This document shows, piece by piece, positions 8,617-17,716 of a DNA stretch of 64,000 nt; the stretch's first letter is position 1; each line of letters opens with the position of its first letter. Below the pieces are notes generated by a model, which was not told the DNA's origin, did not search any database, and saw only the letters and a program-made list of their open reading frames with translations. A program made the translations under genes and the position numbers. Source of the DNA: Vibrio inusitatus (GTDB taxonomy: Bacteria > Pseudomonadota > Gammaproteobacteria > Enterobacterales > Vibrionaceae); assembly GCA_024346935.1 (NCBI GenBank), contig AP024879.1, positions 1 through 64,000 on the forward strand, read 5' to 3'.

Positions 8617-8656
8617 TTCGTTGTTAACCAGAGGTTAAGATCGTGAGTCATTTTGT
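8613..8656 (+). terminator. Hairpin after the LysR gene
   Basis: TTAACC-AGA-GGTTAA (8624-8638) inside outer ATGA...TCAT arms, followed by TTTTG. It is a plausible terminator overlapping the stop codon. Confidence 0.55.
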
Positions 8657-8762
8657 TCAATGGTTTTCATCAATACAAACTCTTAATATTCTCTCAACGG
8701 CAGGCAAGCCAACTAATCCGCATTGACGCACTTTGCTTTGTTTAAGAGAAGAGAATTATTTG

Positions 8763-11030
8763 ATGAAAAAAACGATCATCGCTTCCACTGTTTTAGCAAC
8801 ACTTTCGTTTGGCAGCTTTGCACAAACTGTAAATATAGAAGAGGCTAATGTACAGACTCAGCTTTTAGTTGATGCCCAGATGGCTGAGATTGATGCACGA
8901 ATTTTAGAACAACTAGAAAATCAAGATGCATCAGTTGTGATGATTGAAGACATTGTTTATGAAAAAGATAGTCAGGGCGTTTGGGCTGCAGTAGGTACTA
9001 CTTCTGCAGCATTGGCTACTGGATTACTTAGCAGTTCATCTAGCAATAGCAAGAACTCTTCTTCTGATGGTACGATTAATCTTCCAGAGATGACACCTAG
9101 CAATCCCGTTTATCATCAACCAGGTAATCCTCTAGAAGCTACGCCGGAAGCGGACAACGGTCGTAGTGTTGAAAAAGTGGCGGATAACGCGTGGACAGTA
9201 TCAACGCACGGCGAGCTTGATGGTTACATTATTCATGAGAATGGTGAATTTACGATCCGTAATGCGGATGGAGAATACGTAGGTTCATGGAAACCAACTA
9301 TTGGTCACCCAATTCAAGGCAACCCAGGTAACCCAATCGAAGCGACGCCAGAAGCGGACAATGGCCGCAGTGTTGAGAAAGTCGCTGAGAACGCGTGGAC
9401 AGTATCAACGCACGGCGAGCTTGATGGTTACATTATTCATGAGAATGGTGAGTTCACGATCCGTAATGCGGATGGCGACTATGTAGGTTCATGGAAACCA
9501 ACTATTGGTCACCCAATTCAAGGCAACCCAGGTAACCCAATCGAAGCGACGCCAGAAGCGGACAATGGCCGCAGTGTTGAGAAAGTAGCTGAGAACGCGT
9601 GGACAGTATCAACGCACGGAGAGCTTGATGGTTACATTATTCATGAGAATGGCGAGTTCACAATCCGTAATGCAGATGGCGACTACGTAGGCTCATGGAA
9701 GCCAACTATCGGCCACCCAATCCAAGGTAACCCTGAGAACCCAATTGAAGCAACACCAGAAGCAGATAACGGCCGCAGTGTTGAGAAAGTGGCTGAGAAC
9801 GCTTGGGCAGTATCAACGCACGGAGAGCTTGATGGCTACATCATCCACGAGAACGGTGAGTTCACAATTCGTAATGCGGATGGCGACTACGTAGGTTCAT
9901 GGAAACCAACCATCGGTCATCCAATCCAAGGAAACCCTGGTAACCCAATCGAAGCAACACCAGAAGCGGATAACGGCCGCAGTGTTGAGAAAGTGGCTGA
10001 GAACGCTTGGACAGTATCAACGCACGGAGAGCTTGATGGCTACATCATCCACGAGAACGGTGAGTTCACAATCCGTAATGCGGATGGTGACTACGTAGGT
10101 TCATGGAAACCAACCATCGGTCATCCAATCCAAGGAAACCCTGGTAACCCAATCGAAGCGACACCAGAAGCGGATAACGGCCGCAGTGTTGAGAAAGTGG
10201 CTGAGAACGCTTGGACAGTATCAACGCACGGAGAGCTTGATGGCTACATCATCCACGAGAACGGTGAGTTCACAATCCGTAACGCGGATGGCGATTACGT
10301 AGGTTCATGGAAACCAACTATTGGTCATCCGATCCAAGGTAACCCTGGGAACCCAATTGAAGCGACACCAGAAGCGGATAACGGCCGCAGTGTGGAGAAA
10401 GTGGCTGAGAACGCTTGGACAGTATCAACGCACGGAGAGCTTGATGGCTACATCATCCATGAGAACGGTGAGTTCACAATCCGTAATGCGGATGGCGACT
10501 ACGTAGGTTCATGGAAACCAACCATCGGTCATCCAATCCAAGGCAACCCAGGTAACCCAATCGAAGCGACACCAGAAGCGGATAACGGTCGCAGTGTTGA
10601 GAAAGTGGCTGAGAACGCTTGGACAGTATCAACGCACGGAGAGCTTGATGGCTACATCATCCACGAGAACGGTGAGTTCACAATCCGCAACGCGGATGGC
10701 GACTACGTAGGTTCATGGAAACCAACCATCGGTCACCCAATCCAAGGAAATCCTGGTAACCCAATCGAAGCGACACCAGAAGCGGACAACGGCCGCGGTG
10801 TTGAGAAAGTGGCTGAAAATGCGTGGGCAGTATCAACACACGATGAGCTTGATGGCTATGTGATTGTTGAAAATGGTGGTATTACGGTTCGTGATAGTGA
10901 CATGAATGAAGTAGGTTCATGGTCACCTAAAGGTAGCGAGTTTTCAGCAGCAGATGTTCGAAATAAATTCGCTTCACTGTCACAAAGCCAGCGTAACAAC
11001 ATTCGTCAAATTTTGCGCAACCGTAAGTAA
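8763..11030 (+). CDS. Exported protein with nine 68-residue tandem repeats
   Basis: 755 residues, family not recognised. A Sec signal peptide (MKKTIIASTVLATLSFGSFA) is followed by an acidic helical segment, a short hydrophobic stretch (VWAAVGTTSAALATGLL) and a Ser/Asn linker. Nine repeats of 68 residues then begin at about residue 120. Each runs from P-G-N-P-x-E-A-T-P through W-T-V-S-T-H-G-E-L-D-G-Y-I-I to V-G-S-W-K-P and looks like small beta-hairpin modules. Repeats 2-8 are almost identical, while repeat 9 is diverged. The end is a basic 25-residue tail. No sorting or type I secretion signal is seen. The ATG at 8763 is chosen over an ORF start at 8733 because it begins the signal peptide. 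A surface or matrix role is a guess. Confidence 0.85.
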   Translation: MKKTIIASTVLATLSFGSFAQTVNIEEANVQTQLLVDAQMAEIDARILEQLENQDASVVMIEDIVYEKDSQGVWAAVGTTSAALATGLLSSSSSNSKNSSSDGTINLPEMTPSNPVYHQPGNPLEATPEADNGRSVEKVADNAWTVSTHGELDGYIIHENGEFTIRNADGEYVGSWKPTIGHPIQGNPGNPIEATPEADNGRSVEKVAENAWTVSTHGELDGYIIHENGEFTIRNADGDYVGSWKPTIGHPIQGNPGNPIEATPEADNGRSVEKVAENAWTVSTHGELDGYIIHENGEFTIRNADGDYVGSWKPTIGHPIQGNPENPIEATPEADNGRSVEKVAENAWAVSTHGELDGYIIHENGEFTIRNADGDYVGSWKPTIGHPIQGNPGNPIEATPEADNGRSVEKVAENAWTVSTHGELDGYIIHENGEFTIRNADGDYVGSWKPTIGHPIQGNPGNPIEATPEADNGRSVEKVAENAWTVSTHGELDGYIIHENGEFTIRNADGDYVGSWKPTIGHPIQGNPGNPIEATPEADNGRSVEKVAENAWTVSTHGELDGYIIHENGEFTIRNADGDYVGSWKPTIGHPIQGNPGNPIEATPEADNGRSVEKVAENAWTVSTHGELDGYIIHENGEFTIRNADGDYVGSWKPTIGHPIQGNPGNPIEATPEADNGRGVEKVAENAWAVSTHDELDGYVIVENGGITVRDSDMNEVGSWSPKGSEFSAADVRNKFASLSQSQRNNIRQILRNRK
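9120..10931 (+). repeat. Nine tandem 204-bp repeats within the exported protein gene
   Basis: Units begin at 9120, 9324, 9528, 9732, 9936, 10140, 10344, 10548 and 10752 with an exact 204-base period, so the frame is always kept. Central units are nearly identical even at synonymous positions. Unit 1 has a few differences and unit 9 is clearly diverged. This pattern points to recent homogenisation or copy-number change by recombination. Confidence 0.95.
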
Positions 11031-11050
11031 CAATTAGCTTTAGTTAACCT

Positions 11051-11081
11051 AAATAAGCCCTCAAACCGAGGGCTTATTTTT
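11051..11081 (+). terminator. Terminator after the repeat-protein gene
   Basis: AAATAAGCCCTC-AAACC-GAGGGCTTATTTTT: a long perfect stem with a T-tract. It separates this gene from the barrel gene that follows. Confidence 0.93.
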
Positions 11082-11131
11082 ATCTAGTTCGATACAGTCC
11101 ATGGATGGTCTAGAAAACCGAGACCTGAACC

Positions 11132-11851
11132 TTGAAAAATTTTCTAGCCGTTATCCTTATTCATTTCCCTTTTTATTCATTTGCTTCATCAGAGCAAGGC
11201 TCAGAAACTGGAGTTGTTGACTTCATTACTGAGACATTTGATATATCTGTTAGTAATTCAGACTTCCTGGGTGACTATTCAAGTGACTATGTCTTTACGC
11301 TAAATGCTTCTTACAACATCAATGAAACATGGCGTGTTTTCGGTTCTTTAGATACTGATGAATTTTTGGATGTCGGTGTTGGCTATTCATTTTTTATCGC
11401 TGAGAAAGTTTACAACGAAGTTTCAGTATCTGTGGGTGGCAACACAGAGAAGACTTATGTAACAACTGCTGGTCTTTTTTCTGCGACGCAATGGAATGAT
11501 TTTGTCTTTTACACCAACTTTGAGGGGCAATACATAGAAAATAATCCCGACATTCCCAACTTTGATGTGCAAAGACAGCAGATTTTTTTCAATAAGTTAG
11601 TTGGGGCTAACTATGAGGTTACCCAGTGGTTTAGTTTATCGGCATCCTACGGGCATGACCAAAATCATTATGATGTATTTAGTGTTAATGATTATAAGTT
11701 TACGGCGCCGATGGAAGGATACGCGGATAGCTACGTGAACCTAGGGTTTATACTGAACTTGTGGGGGGTGAAACCCTATATTTCCTATCGTTTTGATTTA
11801 AATGAAAGTGAAGCTAGCTATTGGGATTTCAGTTTGTCATTTGATTTCTAG
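11132..11851 (+). CDS. Outer-membrane beta-barrel protein
   Basis: 239 residues. A signal peptide (about residues 1-19, MKNFLAVILIHFPFYSFASS) is followed by alternating polar/hydrophobic strands rich in Tyr, Phe and Asp. The chain ends in Phe (WDFSLSFDF), the usual beta-barrel assembly signal. The start is a TTG at 11132, accepted because it begins the signal peptide exactly, although the ribosome site is weak. About ten to twelve strands can be guessed, giving a small porin or structural barrel. A strong terminator separates it from the repeat-protein gene, so co-transcription is not assumed. The function is unknown. Confidence 0.8.
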   Translation: MKNFLAVILIHFPFYSFASSEQGSETGVVDFITETFDISVSNSDFLGDYSSDYVFTLNASYNINETWRVFGSLDTDEFLDVGVGYSFFIAEKVYNEVSVSVGGNTEKTYVTTAGLFSATQWNDFVFYTNFEGQYIENNPDIPNFDVQRQQIFFNKLVGANYEVTQWFSLSASYGHDQNHYDVFSVNDYKFTAPMEGYADSYVNLGFILNLWGVKPYISYRFDLNESEASYWDFSLSFDF

Positions 11852-11929
11852 TGATATGTGCCTGATTGATAAAGCTAAAGTTATATCTTGGTAAATTCTT
11901 CTATCGATAACACTCAAATTAGTCATAAA

Positions 11930-11960
11930 TAAAAAGGCGAACCAAACGGTTCGCCTTTTA
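11930..11960. terminator. Bidirectional terminator between the barrel gene and gcvP
   Basis: GGCGAACC (11936-11943), loop AAAC, GGTTCGCC (11948-11955), with an A-tract before and TTTT after. It serves two convergent genes. Confidence 0.93.
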
Positions 11961-11978
11961 GTTTTAGTTGAGTTCTAT

Positions 11979-14846
11979 TTACTCTTCAACATACTCTTCA
12001 ATGCTTGGGCATGAGCAAATCAGGTTGCGGTCGCCGTAGACATTGTCAACACGGTTTACTGTTGGCCAGTATTTCCAAACACGTTGTGAACGTGATGGGA
12101 AAGCACCTAGCTCACGCGGGTATGGACGACCCCATTCGCTGCTTGCAAGGTCAACTTGGGTGTGCGGTGCATTTACCAGTGGGTTGTTGTCTAGTGGCCA
12201 TTCGCCGTCACGAACCTTGTTCATCTCTTTGCGAATAGCAATCATAGCGTCACAGAAGCGGTTTAGTTCTTCTAGATCTTCTGACTCTGTTGGTTCAACC
12301 ATTAGCGTACCCGCTACCGGGAATGACATGGTTGGCGCGTGGAATCCGTAGTCCATTAGACGTTTAGCGATATCTTCTTCACTGATGCCTGTTTCTTCTT
12401 TAAGAGGGCGAATGTCGATGATGCACTCGTGTGCTACTCGACCATTCTTACCGCGATAAAGAACAGGGTAGTAGGGTAGCAGACGCTCCATTACATAGTT
12501 GGCGTTTAAGATTGCCACTTCAGTCGCGTGTGTTAGACCTTGTTCGCCCATCATCGCAATGTAAGCCCAAGAAATAGGCAAGATAGATGCACTACCCATA
12601 TCTGCAGCAGAGACAGCGTGATCTGGACCTTGTACGCCATTTTCAATATGGCCTGGTAGGAATGGTGCCAAGTGCGATTTAACACCAATAGGACCCATGC
12701 CTGGACCACCGCCACCGTGCGGGATACAGAAGGTTTTGTGTAGGTTAAGGTGTGATACATCTGAGCCGATAAAGCCTGGAGTAGTTAGGCCAACCTGCGC
12801 GTTCATGTTTGCACCGTCAAGGTACACTTGGCCACCTGCCGCATGGATCTTGTCACACACTTCTTTCACATGCTCTTCAAATACGCCATGAGTTGAAGGG
12901 TAGGTGATCATGATGCTAGAAAGGTTCTCAGCGTGCTTTTCAATTTTCGCTTCTAGGTCTGCCATGTCGATGTTGCCATCGTCATCACACTTAACTACTA
13001 CTACCTTCATCGACACCATAGATGCCGTTGCAGGGTTAGTACCGTGCGCCGAGCTTGGGATCAGACATACATTACGATGACCTTCGCCGCGTGACTGATG
13101 GTAGCGCTGAATTGCGATAAGACCTGCGTACTCACCAGATGCGCCAGAGTTTGGCTGTAGTGAGAAGTCATCGTAGCCTGTGATCTCGCAAAGTTTGGCT
13201 TTCAGATCTTTCGCTAGGGCCGTATAGCCTGCAGCTTGCTCAATTGGTGCAAACGGGTGAATAGCACCGAACTCAGGCCAAGTGACTGGAATCATCTCCG
13301 CCGCAGCGTTTAGCTTCATCGTACAAGAACCCAAAGGGATCATGCCGTGTGTAAGAGAAAAGTCTTTGTTCTCAAGTTGCTTAAGGTAGCGCATCATCTG
13401 TGTTTCACTATGGTGAGTGTTGAACACAGGATGGGTTAGAAATTTTGATTCGCGGCGGCAGTTTTCTGGAATTCCAGCAAACTCGTTCTTTGCTACTTCT
13501 GCGCTAAGTGCTTCAATAGACTCTGTTACTTGGAACACGCTAAACAGCGCAACAATATCTGCAGTCGTAGTGGTTTCATCGAAACTCACACCTAGCTTAC
13601 CGTCTAGCTTACGCAGGTTGATGTTGTCACGTTGAGCAGCGCCGTAAAGCGCTTCTGTTCTGTCGCCAGTATTAATAGTAATAGTGTCGAAGAACGAATT
13701 GTTGGATAGCTCGTAGCCTGACTGAGTTAGGCCTGCGGCTAAAATAGCTGTCATGTGGTGCGTGCGACGAGCGATGGTTTTAAGGCCTTCACTGCCGTGG
13801 AATACTGCGTAGAAGGCAGCCATGTTGGCAAGCAGTGCTTGAGCTGTACAGATGTTTGAGGTCGCTTTTTCACGACGGATATGTTGTTCACGTGTTTGCA
13901 TAGCCATACGCAGTGCTTGGTTACCGTGGGTATCGATAGATACGCCAATAACACGACCAGGCATAGTACGCTTGTGCTTGTCACGGGTAGCCATGAATGC
14001 CGCGTGAGGACCGCCGTAACCCATAGGTACACCAAAGCGCTGGGCTGAGCCAATCACTACGTCTGCACCCATTTCACCAGCAGGCTTGATTAAGGTCGAT
14101 GCTAGCAGGTCTGTCGCAACAGTAACCAGTGTTTTATTTGCTTGTGCTTTTGCAATGATGTCTGTGAGATCGCGTACTTCACCCGTTGTATTTGGATACT
14201 GAACTAGCGCACCAAACACATCTTGCTCTGGTAAGGAATCAAGACCGCCAATTTGAACTTCAAAGCCAATATACTCCGCGCGAGTCTTAACTACCTCAAT
14301 GGTTTGAGGATGAACGTCGTTTGCAACAAAGAAGGTCTTGCTCTTACTCTTACCTGCACGCTTACATAGAGTCATTGCTTCTGCAGCTGCAGTTGCTTCA
14401 TCTAGAAGGGAGGCGTTGGCAATTTCCATGCCTGTAAGGTCGATTACCATTTGCTGGTAGTTCAGTAGGGCTTCAAGGCGTCCTTGAGAAATCTCTGGTT
14501 GGTATGGCGTGTACGCTGTGTACCAACCTGGGTTTTCGAAAACATTGCGCAGGATTACGTTTGGCGTGAAAGTGTTGTAGTAACCTTGGCCTATAAAGGT
14601 ACGCTTAACTTGGTTTTGTTGAGCAAATTTTTTCATCTCTTCTAGCATACCCGCTTCACTTAGCGGTGCATCTAGAGTCAATGGCTTCTCTAAACGGATT
14701 TGTTGAGGCACCGTTTGTTGAATAAGTTCATCTAAGCTTTCTGCTTTGATGCGCTCTAGCATTGTTTTTTGATCAATTAAGTTGGGACCGTTATGGCGTG
14801 CAACAAATTCGTTATCTGTACTCAAACTACGTAGTAGATCAGTCAT
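11979..14846 (-). CDS. gcvP: Glycine dehydrogenase (decarboxylating), P-protein
   Basis: 955 residues, normal for the single-chain P-protein. It decarboxylates glycine with PLP and passes the aminomethyl group to the lipoyl arm of GcvH. Visible hallmarks are HNGP near the N-terminus, [13 protein letters not shown], the C-terminal-half start TLLFNTHH-like region ([17 protein letters not shown]), SCTMKLNAA and the PLP lysine in [20 protein letters not shown]. The gene lies downstream of gcvH on the same strand, 365 bases away, with a hairpin and a repeat element between. That suggests either a second promoter or processing. Cytoplasmic. Confidence 0.98.
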   Translation of the reverse strand: MTDLLRSLSTDNEFVARHNGPNLIDQKTMLERIKAESLDELIQQTVPQQIRLEKPLTLDAPLSEAGMLEEMKKFAQQNQVKRTFIGQGYYNTFTPNVILRNVFENPGWYTAYTPYQPEISQGRLEALLNYQQMVIDLTGMEIANASLLDEATAAAEAMTLCKRAGKSKSKTFFVANDVHPQTIEVVKTRAEYIGFEVQIGGLDSLPEQDVFGALVQYPNTTGEVRDLTDIIAKAQANKTLVTVATDLLASTLIKPAGEMGADVVIGSAQRFGVPMGYGGPHAAFMATRDKHKRTMPGRVIGVSIDTHGNQALRMAMQTREQHIRREKATSNICTAQALLANMAAFYAVFHGSEGLKTIARRTHHMTAILAAGLTQSGYELSNNSFFDTITINTGDRTEALYGAAQRDNINLRKLDGKLGVSFDETTTTADIVALFSVFQVTESIEALSAEVAKNEFAGIPENCRRESKFLTHPVFNTHHSETQMMRYLKQLENKDFSLTHGMIPLGSCTMKLNAAAEMIPVTWPEFGAIHPFAPIEQAAGYTALAKDLKAKLCEITGYDDFSLQPNSGASGEYAGLIAIQRYHQSRGEGHRNVCLIPSSAHGTNPATASMVSMKVVVVKCDDDGNIDMADLEAKIEKHAENLSSIMITYPSTHGVFEEHVKEVCDKIHAAGGQVYLDGANMNAQVGLTTPGFIGSDVSHLNLHKTFCIPHGGGGPGMGPIGVKSHLAPFLPGHIENGVQGPDHAVSAADMGSASILPISWAYIAMMGEQGLTHATEVAILNANYVMERLLPYYPVLYRGKNGRVAHECIIDIRPLKEETGISEEDIAKRLMDYGFHAPTMSFPVAGTLMVEPTESEDLEELNRFCDAMIAIRKEMNKVRDGEWPLDNNPLVNAPHTQVDLASSEWGRPYPRELGAFPSRSQRVWKYWPTVNRVDNVYGDRNLICSCPSIEEYVEE

Positions 14847-14913
14847 AATTCCTTTATACCTTACTTGAAGCCTTCTACGAGACTTTAGGGGTGATTCAGT
14901 TTCCTAGGTGCTT

Positions 14914-15074
14914 ATACCAATCGTAGTAAGTAACTGTTCATCCTAGCTTGTTAAAATACTCGATAACGGCGTTAGAATTTTTAACGGTAGAATGACTACT
15001 TATCAAAAATTCGGCCTTGTTATCTAGCATTATTCCTGCGCTATTTCTGATCACTTACTTACTGTGATTGGCAT
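14914..15074. repeat. MITE-like element with 20-bp terminal inverted repeats (copy A)
   Basis: The left end ATACCAATCGTAGTAAGTAA (14914-14933) matches the reverse complement of the right end (15055-15074) at 17 of 20 positions. There is no coding capacity. The right half (CCTTGTT...TTTCCTG..C.ATTTCTGA...ACTTAC.GTGATT) is shared with the shorter copy at 18627-18702. Confidence 0.75.
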
Positions 15075-15149
15075 TATGCAAGCGAGAGTGCAATTCAGGT
15101 TTTCGACGTGAAGCATATTTGCTCTCTTAAACGCATCTCTGAATGGCAA

Positions 15150-15171
15150 GATCCCCGCAGTAGCGGGGATA
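15150..15171. other. GC-rich hairpin between gcvH and gcvP
   Basis: GATCCCCGC-AGTA-GCGGGGAT: a nine-base stem with a tetraloop. There is no T-run on either side, so it is more likely an RNA-stabilising or partial-termination element than a simple terminator. Confidence 0.6.
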
Positions 15172-15211
15172 CTTAGAAGCTATTGTTTTAACTTAATAAA
15201 ACTGAAGAGGA

Positions 15212-15592
15212 TTACTCGTCTTCAATGCTAGCTAGGTAATCTTCTGCGCTCGTTAGGTTGTCTAGCTCTGATGGGTCTTCTAGCTTCACCTTAACAATCC
15301 AACCGCCTTCGTACGGTTCTTCGTTGATTAGTTCAGGGCTATCTTCTAGCTCTTCGTTAATTTCAACAATTTCACCTGTGATTGGAGCGTAGATGTCCGA
15401 TGCTGCTTTTACAGACTCAACCAATGAAAAGCTGTCGCCAGCTTCAATGTTTTCTTCAACTTCAGGTAGGTCGACAAATACAACATCACCTAGCATCTGT
15501 TGAGCGTGCTCTGAGATACCGATAGTAACCGTACCGTCACCGTTGTCTTTTACCCACTCATGGCTATCAGCAAACTTAAGGGTGTTGTCCAT
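15212..15592 (-). CDS. gcvH: Glycine cleavage system H protein
   Basis: 126 residues, the standard size. It carries the aminomethyl intermediate on a lipoyl group attached to Lys62 in [12 protein letters not shown], and shuttles between the P-, T- and L-proteins in the cytoplasm. The family motif [18 protein letters not shown] is clear. The ATG at 15592 is chosen, with GGAG 8 bases upstream. An in-frame TTG at 15607 lies before that ribosome site. It is divergent from the XRE-cupin gene, with an inverted repeat between that may be the operator for both. Confidence 0.97.
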   Translation of the reverse strand: MDNTLKFADSHEWVKDNGDGTVTIGISEHAQQMLGDVVFVDLPEVEENIEAGDSFSLVESVKAASDIYAPITGEIVEINEELEDSPELINEEPYEGGWIVKVKLEDPSELDNLTSAEDYLASIEDE

Positions 15593-15682
15593 TTTTTGAA
15601 TCTCCAACTTAATCAGATTTGAATTAATAAAAGCACTATTGCAGATAAAATAAACCGAGTTGTTTACATTCTCAAGTCGAAA

Positions 15683-15696
15683 TTTCCTATTGGAAA
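15683..15696. promoter_or_regulatory. Inverted repeat, candidate operator of the XRE-cupin regulator
   Basis: TTTCC-TATT-GGAAA, perfect arms, in the divergent region between gcvH and the regulator gene. Its left half TTTCCTAT recurs at 16480-16487 upstream of gcvT. Autoregulation and control of the gcv genes is an inference from position and symmetry. Confidence 0.6.
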
Positions 15697-15819
15697 CAAA
15701 AAAATCAAGAATGCAACTTATCTCTCACTTAATCTTACTCTATGCTCTTCATCCTAAGTGCCTTTTTATGGCACAATTTTCAGTCAAGAAATTGGACGAA
15801 TATTAAGACGAAGGACCTC

Positions 15820-16443
15820 ATGAAAGAACCCAAACTGGATGATTATCCATCTTTAACCATAGAGAAGTCCTCAGTAGAAAACAGCGTTGAACCATTAAAG
15901 TTAGGTGACAAAATTAAGTCAATCCGTAGCCAGCTTGGTTTAACACTTGAGGAAGCGAGTCAGCGCACCGGCTTAGCACGTTCGACGCTAAGCAAGATAG
16001 AGAATGAGCAAATTAGCCCAACGTTTCAGGCAATGCAAAAGCTGGCCTCTGGATTAGATATTGATATGCCTCAATTGTTCGCGCCGCCTAAGAATAAAGG
16101 CGCGAGTGGGCGAAGAGACATTACATTAACGGGGCAAGGTAAGCCTCACCCTACGGCCACTTATGAGCATGAGTTGCTGGCTACAGAGATGTCACAAAAA
16201 AAAATGATGCCTTTTAAATCTGTGGTTCATGCTCGGAGTTTTGATGAATTTCAAGGGTGGGTTCGTCATGATGGAGAAGAGTTTTTGCTGATTCTTTCGG
16301 GTGAGGTTACTTTGTACACTGAGTTTTATGAACCTTTGGTACTTACTGAAGGCGACAGTGTTTATTATGACGCTAATATGGGACATGCGCTGGTTTCACG
16401 CAGTGAACAGGATGCACAAATCCTATGGGTTACAGCAAAATAG
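15820..16443 (+). CDS. XRE-cupin transcriptional regulator of the gcv locus
   Basis: 207 residues. An N-terminal XRE helix-turn-helix (about residues 27-80: IKSIRSQLGLTLEEASQRTG, then ARSTLSKIENEQISPT) is followed by a C-terminal cupin domain (about residues 125-205: HDGEEFLLILSGEVTLYTEF, then EGDSVYYDANMGHAL). This architecture belongs to ligand-sensing regulators of amino-acid and polyamine metabolism. The ATG at 15820 is chosen because AAGGA lies just upstream; a longer ORF from 15742 is discarded. It is divergent from gcvH and upstream of gcvT, so glycine-related control is likely but unproven. Confidence 0.92.
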   Translation: MKEPKLDDYPSLTIEKSSVENSVEPLKLGDKIKSIRSQLGLTLEEASQRTGLARSTLSKIENEQISPTFQAMQKLASGLDIDMPQLFAPPKNKGASGRRDITLTGQGKPHPTATYEHELLATEMSQKKMMPFKSVVHARSFDEFQGWVRHDGEEFLLILSGEVTLYTEFYEPLVLTEGDSVYYDANMGHALVSRSEQDAQILWVTAK

Positions 16444-16586
16444 ACCACTCCGATGTAGCGGTTGTGTTACGAGACGAAGTTTCCTATAGTGTCGGCAAAC
16501 GTTTGCTTAACTGCGAAACTGATATCAATCATTATGAATATGTTGCTTTAGGCCAAGTTAAAAAGCATGGCGTAGAACACAGCTAA
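16425..16586 (+). CDS. Candidate 53-residue protein between the regulator and gcvT
   Basis: Short ORF overlapping the last 19 bases of the regulator gene in another frame. Its stop TAA forms part of the gcvT ribosome site (TAAGGAG). The product begins MGYSKIDHSDVAVVLRD and ends GQVKKHGVEHS, is soluble, and has no recognised motif. The overlap on both sides is typical of translational coupling in an operon. The alternative is a 5' untranslated region for gcvT: a TTTCCTAT half-operator lies inside it. I am unsure which is right. Confidence 0.5.
   Translation: MGYSKIDHSDVAVVLRDEVSYSVGKRLLNCETDINHYEYVALGQVKKHGVEHS
16480..16487. promoter_or_regulatory. Half-operator TTTCCTAT upstream of gcvT
   Basis: Identical to the left half of the inverted repeat at 15683-15696. 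The right half is poorly conserved. It is 109 bases before the gcvT start. Confidence 0.35.
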
Positions 16587-16595
16587 GGAGAGACA

Positions 16596-17714
16596 ATGAC
16601 TGAAGCTTTACTGAAAACCCCTTTACACGCCCTTCATGTTGAAGAAGGCGCAAAAATGGTGCCATTTGCTGGTTACGATATGCCAGTCCAATATCCACTA
16701 GGGGTTAAGAAGGAGCATTTGCACACTCGTGATGCAGCCGGTCTTTTTGATGTCTCTCATATGGGACAGTTACGACTAAAAGGCGAGAACGCTGCTGCAG
16801 CTTTAGAAGCTTTGGTTCCAGTTGATATTATTGATCTTGCCAACGGCAATCAGCGCTATGCGTTCTTTACTAATGAGCAAGGCGGCATCATGGATGATTT
16901 GATGGTGGCTAATCTTGGTGATCATCTGTTTGTGGTTGTTAATGCTGCCTGTAAAGAGCAGGACATCGCACACCTTCAAGCAAACTTGCCTGCTGATGTT
17001 GAACTAGAAATAATTAATGATCGTGCACTGCTTGCGCTTCAAGGTCCTAAGGCGGTTGACGCATTATCTGAGCTCAATCCTTCCGTTAAAGACATGCTAT
17101 TTATGGATGTTGTGCAACTAGAACTGCTTGGTTCTCAATGCATTGTGAGTCGCTCTGGTTACACTGGAGAAGATGGTTTTGAAATCTCAGTTCCTGCTGA
17201 GCAAGCTGAAGCTTTGGCTCGTAAGCTAACAGATTCTGAGCTTGTAGAGTGGATTGGTCTTGGCGCTCGTGATTCGTTGCGTCTTGAATGTGGCCTATGT
17301 TTATACGGTCATGATTTGGACACTACAACCACTCCTGTAGAAGCTAGTTTGCTTTGGGCAATTAGCAAGGTTCGTCGCGCTGACGGAGAGCGTGCGGGTG
17401 GCTTCCCTGGTGCAGATATTATCCTCGACCAAATTGCGACTAAAGACGTTAAACGCAAGCGTGTCGGTTTAGTGGGTCAAACTAAAGCACCAGTACGTGA
17501 AGGTTGTAAACTGTTTGATGAAAATGATGCGGAAGTAGGTGTAGTGACGAGTGGTACGGCAGGTCCAAATGCAGGGAAACCTGTTTCAATGGCTTATGTA
17601 CGCACTGATTTAATGGTTGTAGGCACTGAGATTTTTGCTGAAGTACGAGGCAAGAAGTTACCTATGACAGTGACAAAAATGCCATTTGTACCTCAGCGCT
17701 ATTACCGAGGCTAA
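16596..17714 (+). CDS. gcvT: Aminomethyltransferase, glycine cleavage T-protein
   Basis: 372 residues. It transfers the methylene group from GcvH-bound aminomethyl to tetrahydrofolate and releases ammonia. Family motifs are visible: TPLHALHVEEGAKMVPFAGY with the conserved FAGYDMPVQY, DAAGLFDVSHMGQ, the folate-site region GQRYAFFTNEQGGI-like (NGNQRYAFFTNEQGGIMDD), RSGYTGEDGFEIS and GLGARDSLRLE. A strong ribosome site AAGGAGAG precedes the ATG. It is followed after 2 bases by the ABM-fold gene. Cytoplasmic. Confidence 0.97.
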   Translation: MTEALLKTPLHALHVEEGAKMVPFAGYDMPVQYPLGVKKEHLHTRDAAGLFDVSHMGQLRLKGENAAAALEALVPVDIIDLANGNQRYAFFTNEQGGIMDDLMVANLGDHLFVVVNAACKEQDIAHLQANLPADVELEIINDRALLALQGPKAVDALSELNPSVKDMLFMDVVQLELLGSQCIVSRSGYTGEDGFEISVPAEQAEALARKLTDSELVEWIGLGARDSLRLECGLCLYGHDLDTTTTPVEASLLWAISKVRRADGERAGGFPGADIILDQIATKDVKRKRVGLVGQTKAPVREGCKLFDENDAEVGVVTSGTAGPNAGKPVSMAYVRTDLMVVGTEIFAEVRGKKLPMTVTKMPFVPQRYYRG

Positions 17715-17716
17715 AT

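Larger units (their letters stand above)
14847..15211. other. gcvH-gcvP intergenic region with a repeat and a hairpin
   Basis: Contains the 161-bp palindromic repeat element at 14914-15074 and a GC-rich hairpin at 15150-15171. No ORF is convincing. In V. cholerae a glyA gene is found in this locus; none is present here. Confidence 0.6.

Noticed and set aside
9120..10931. Regular repeats as a CRISPR array
   Set aside because: The period is 204 bases with no unique spacers and the repeats are in-frame coding sequence.
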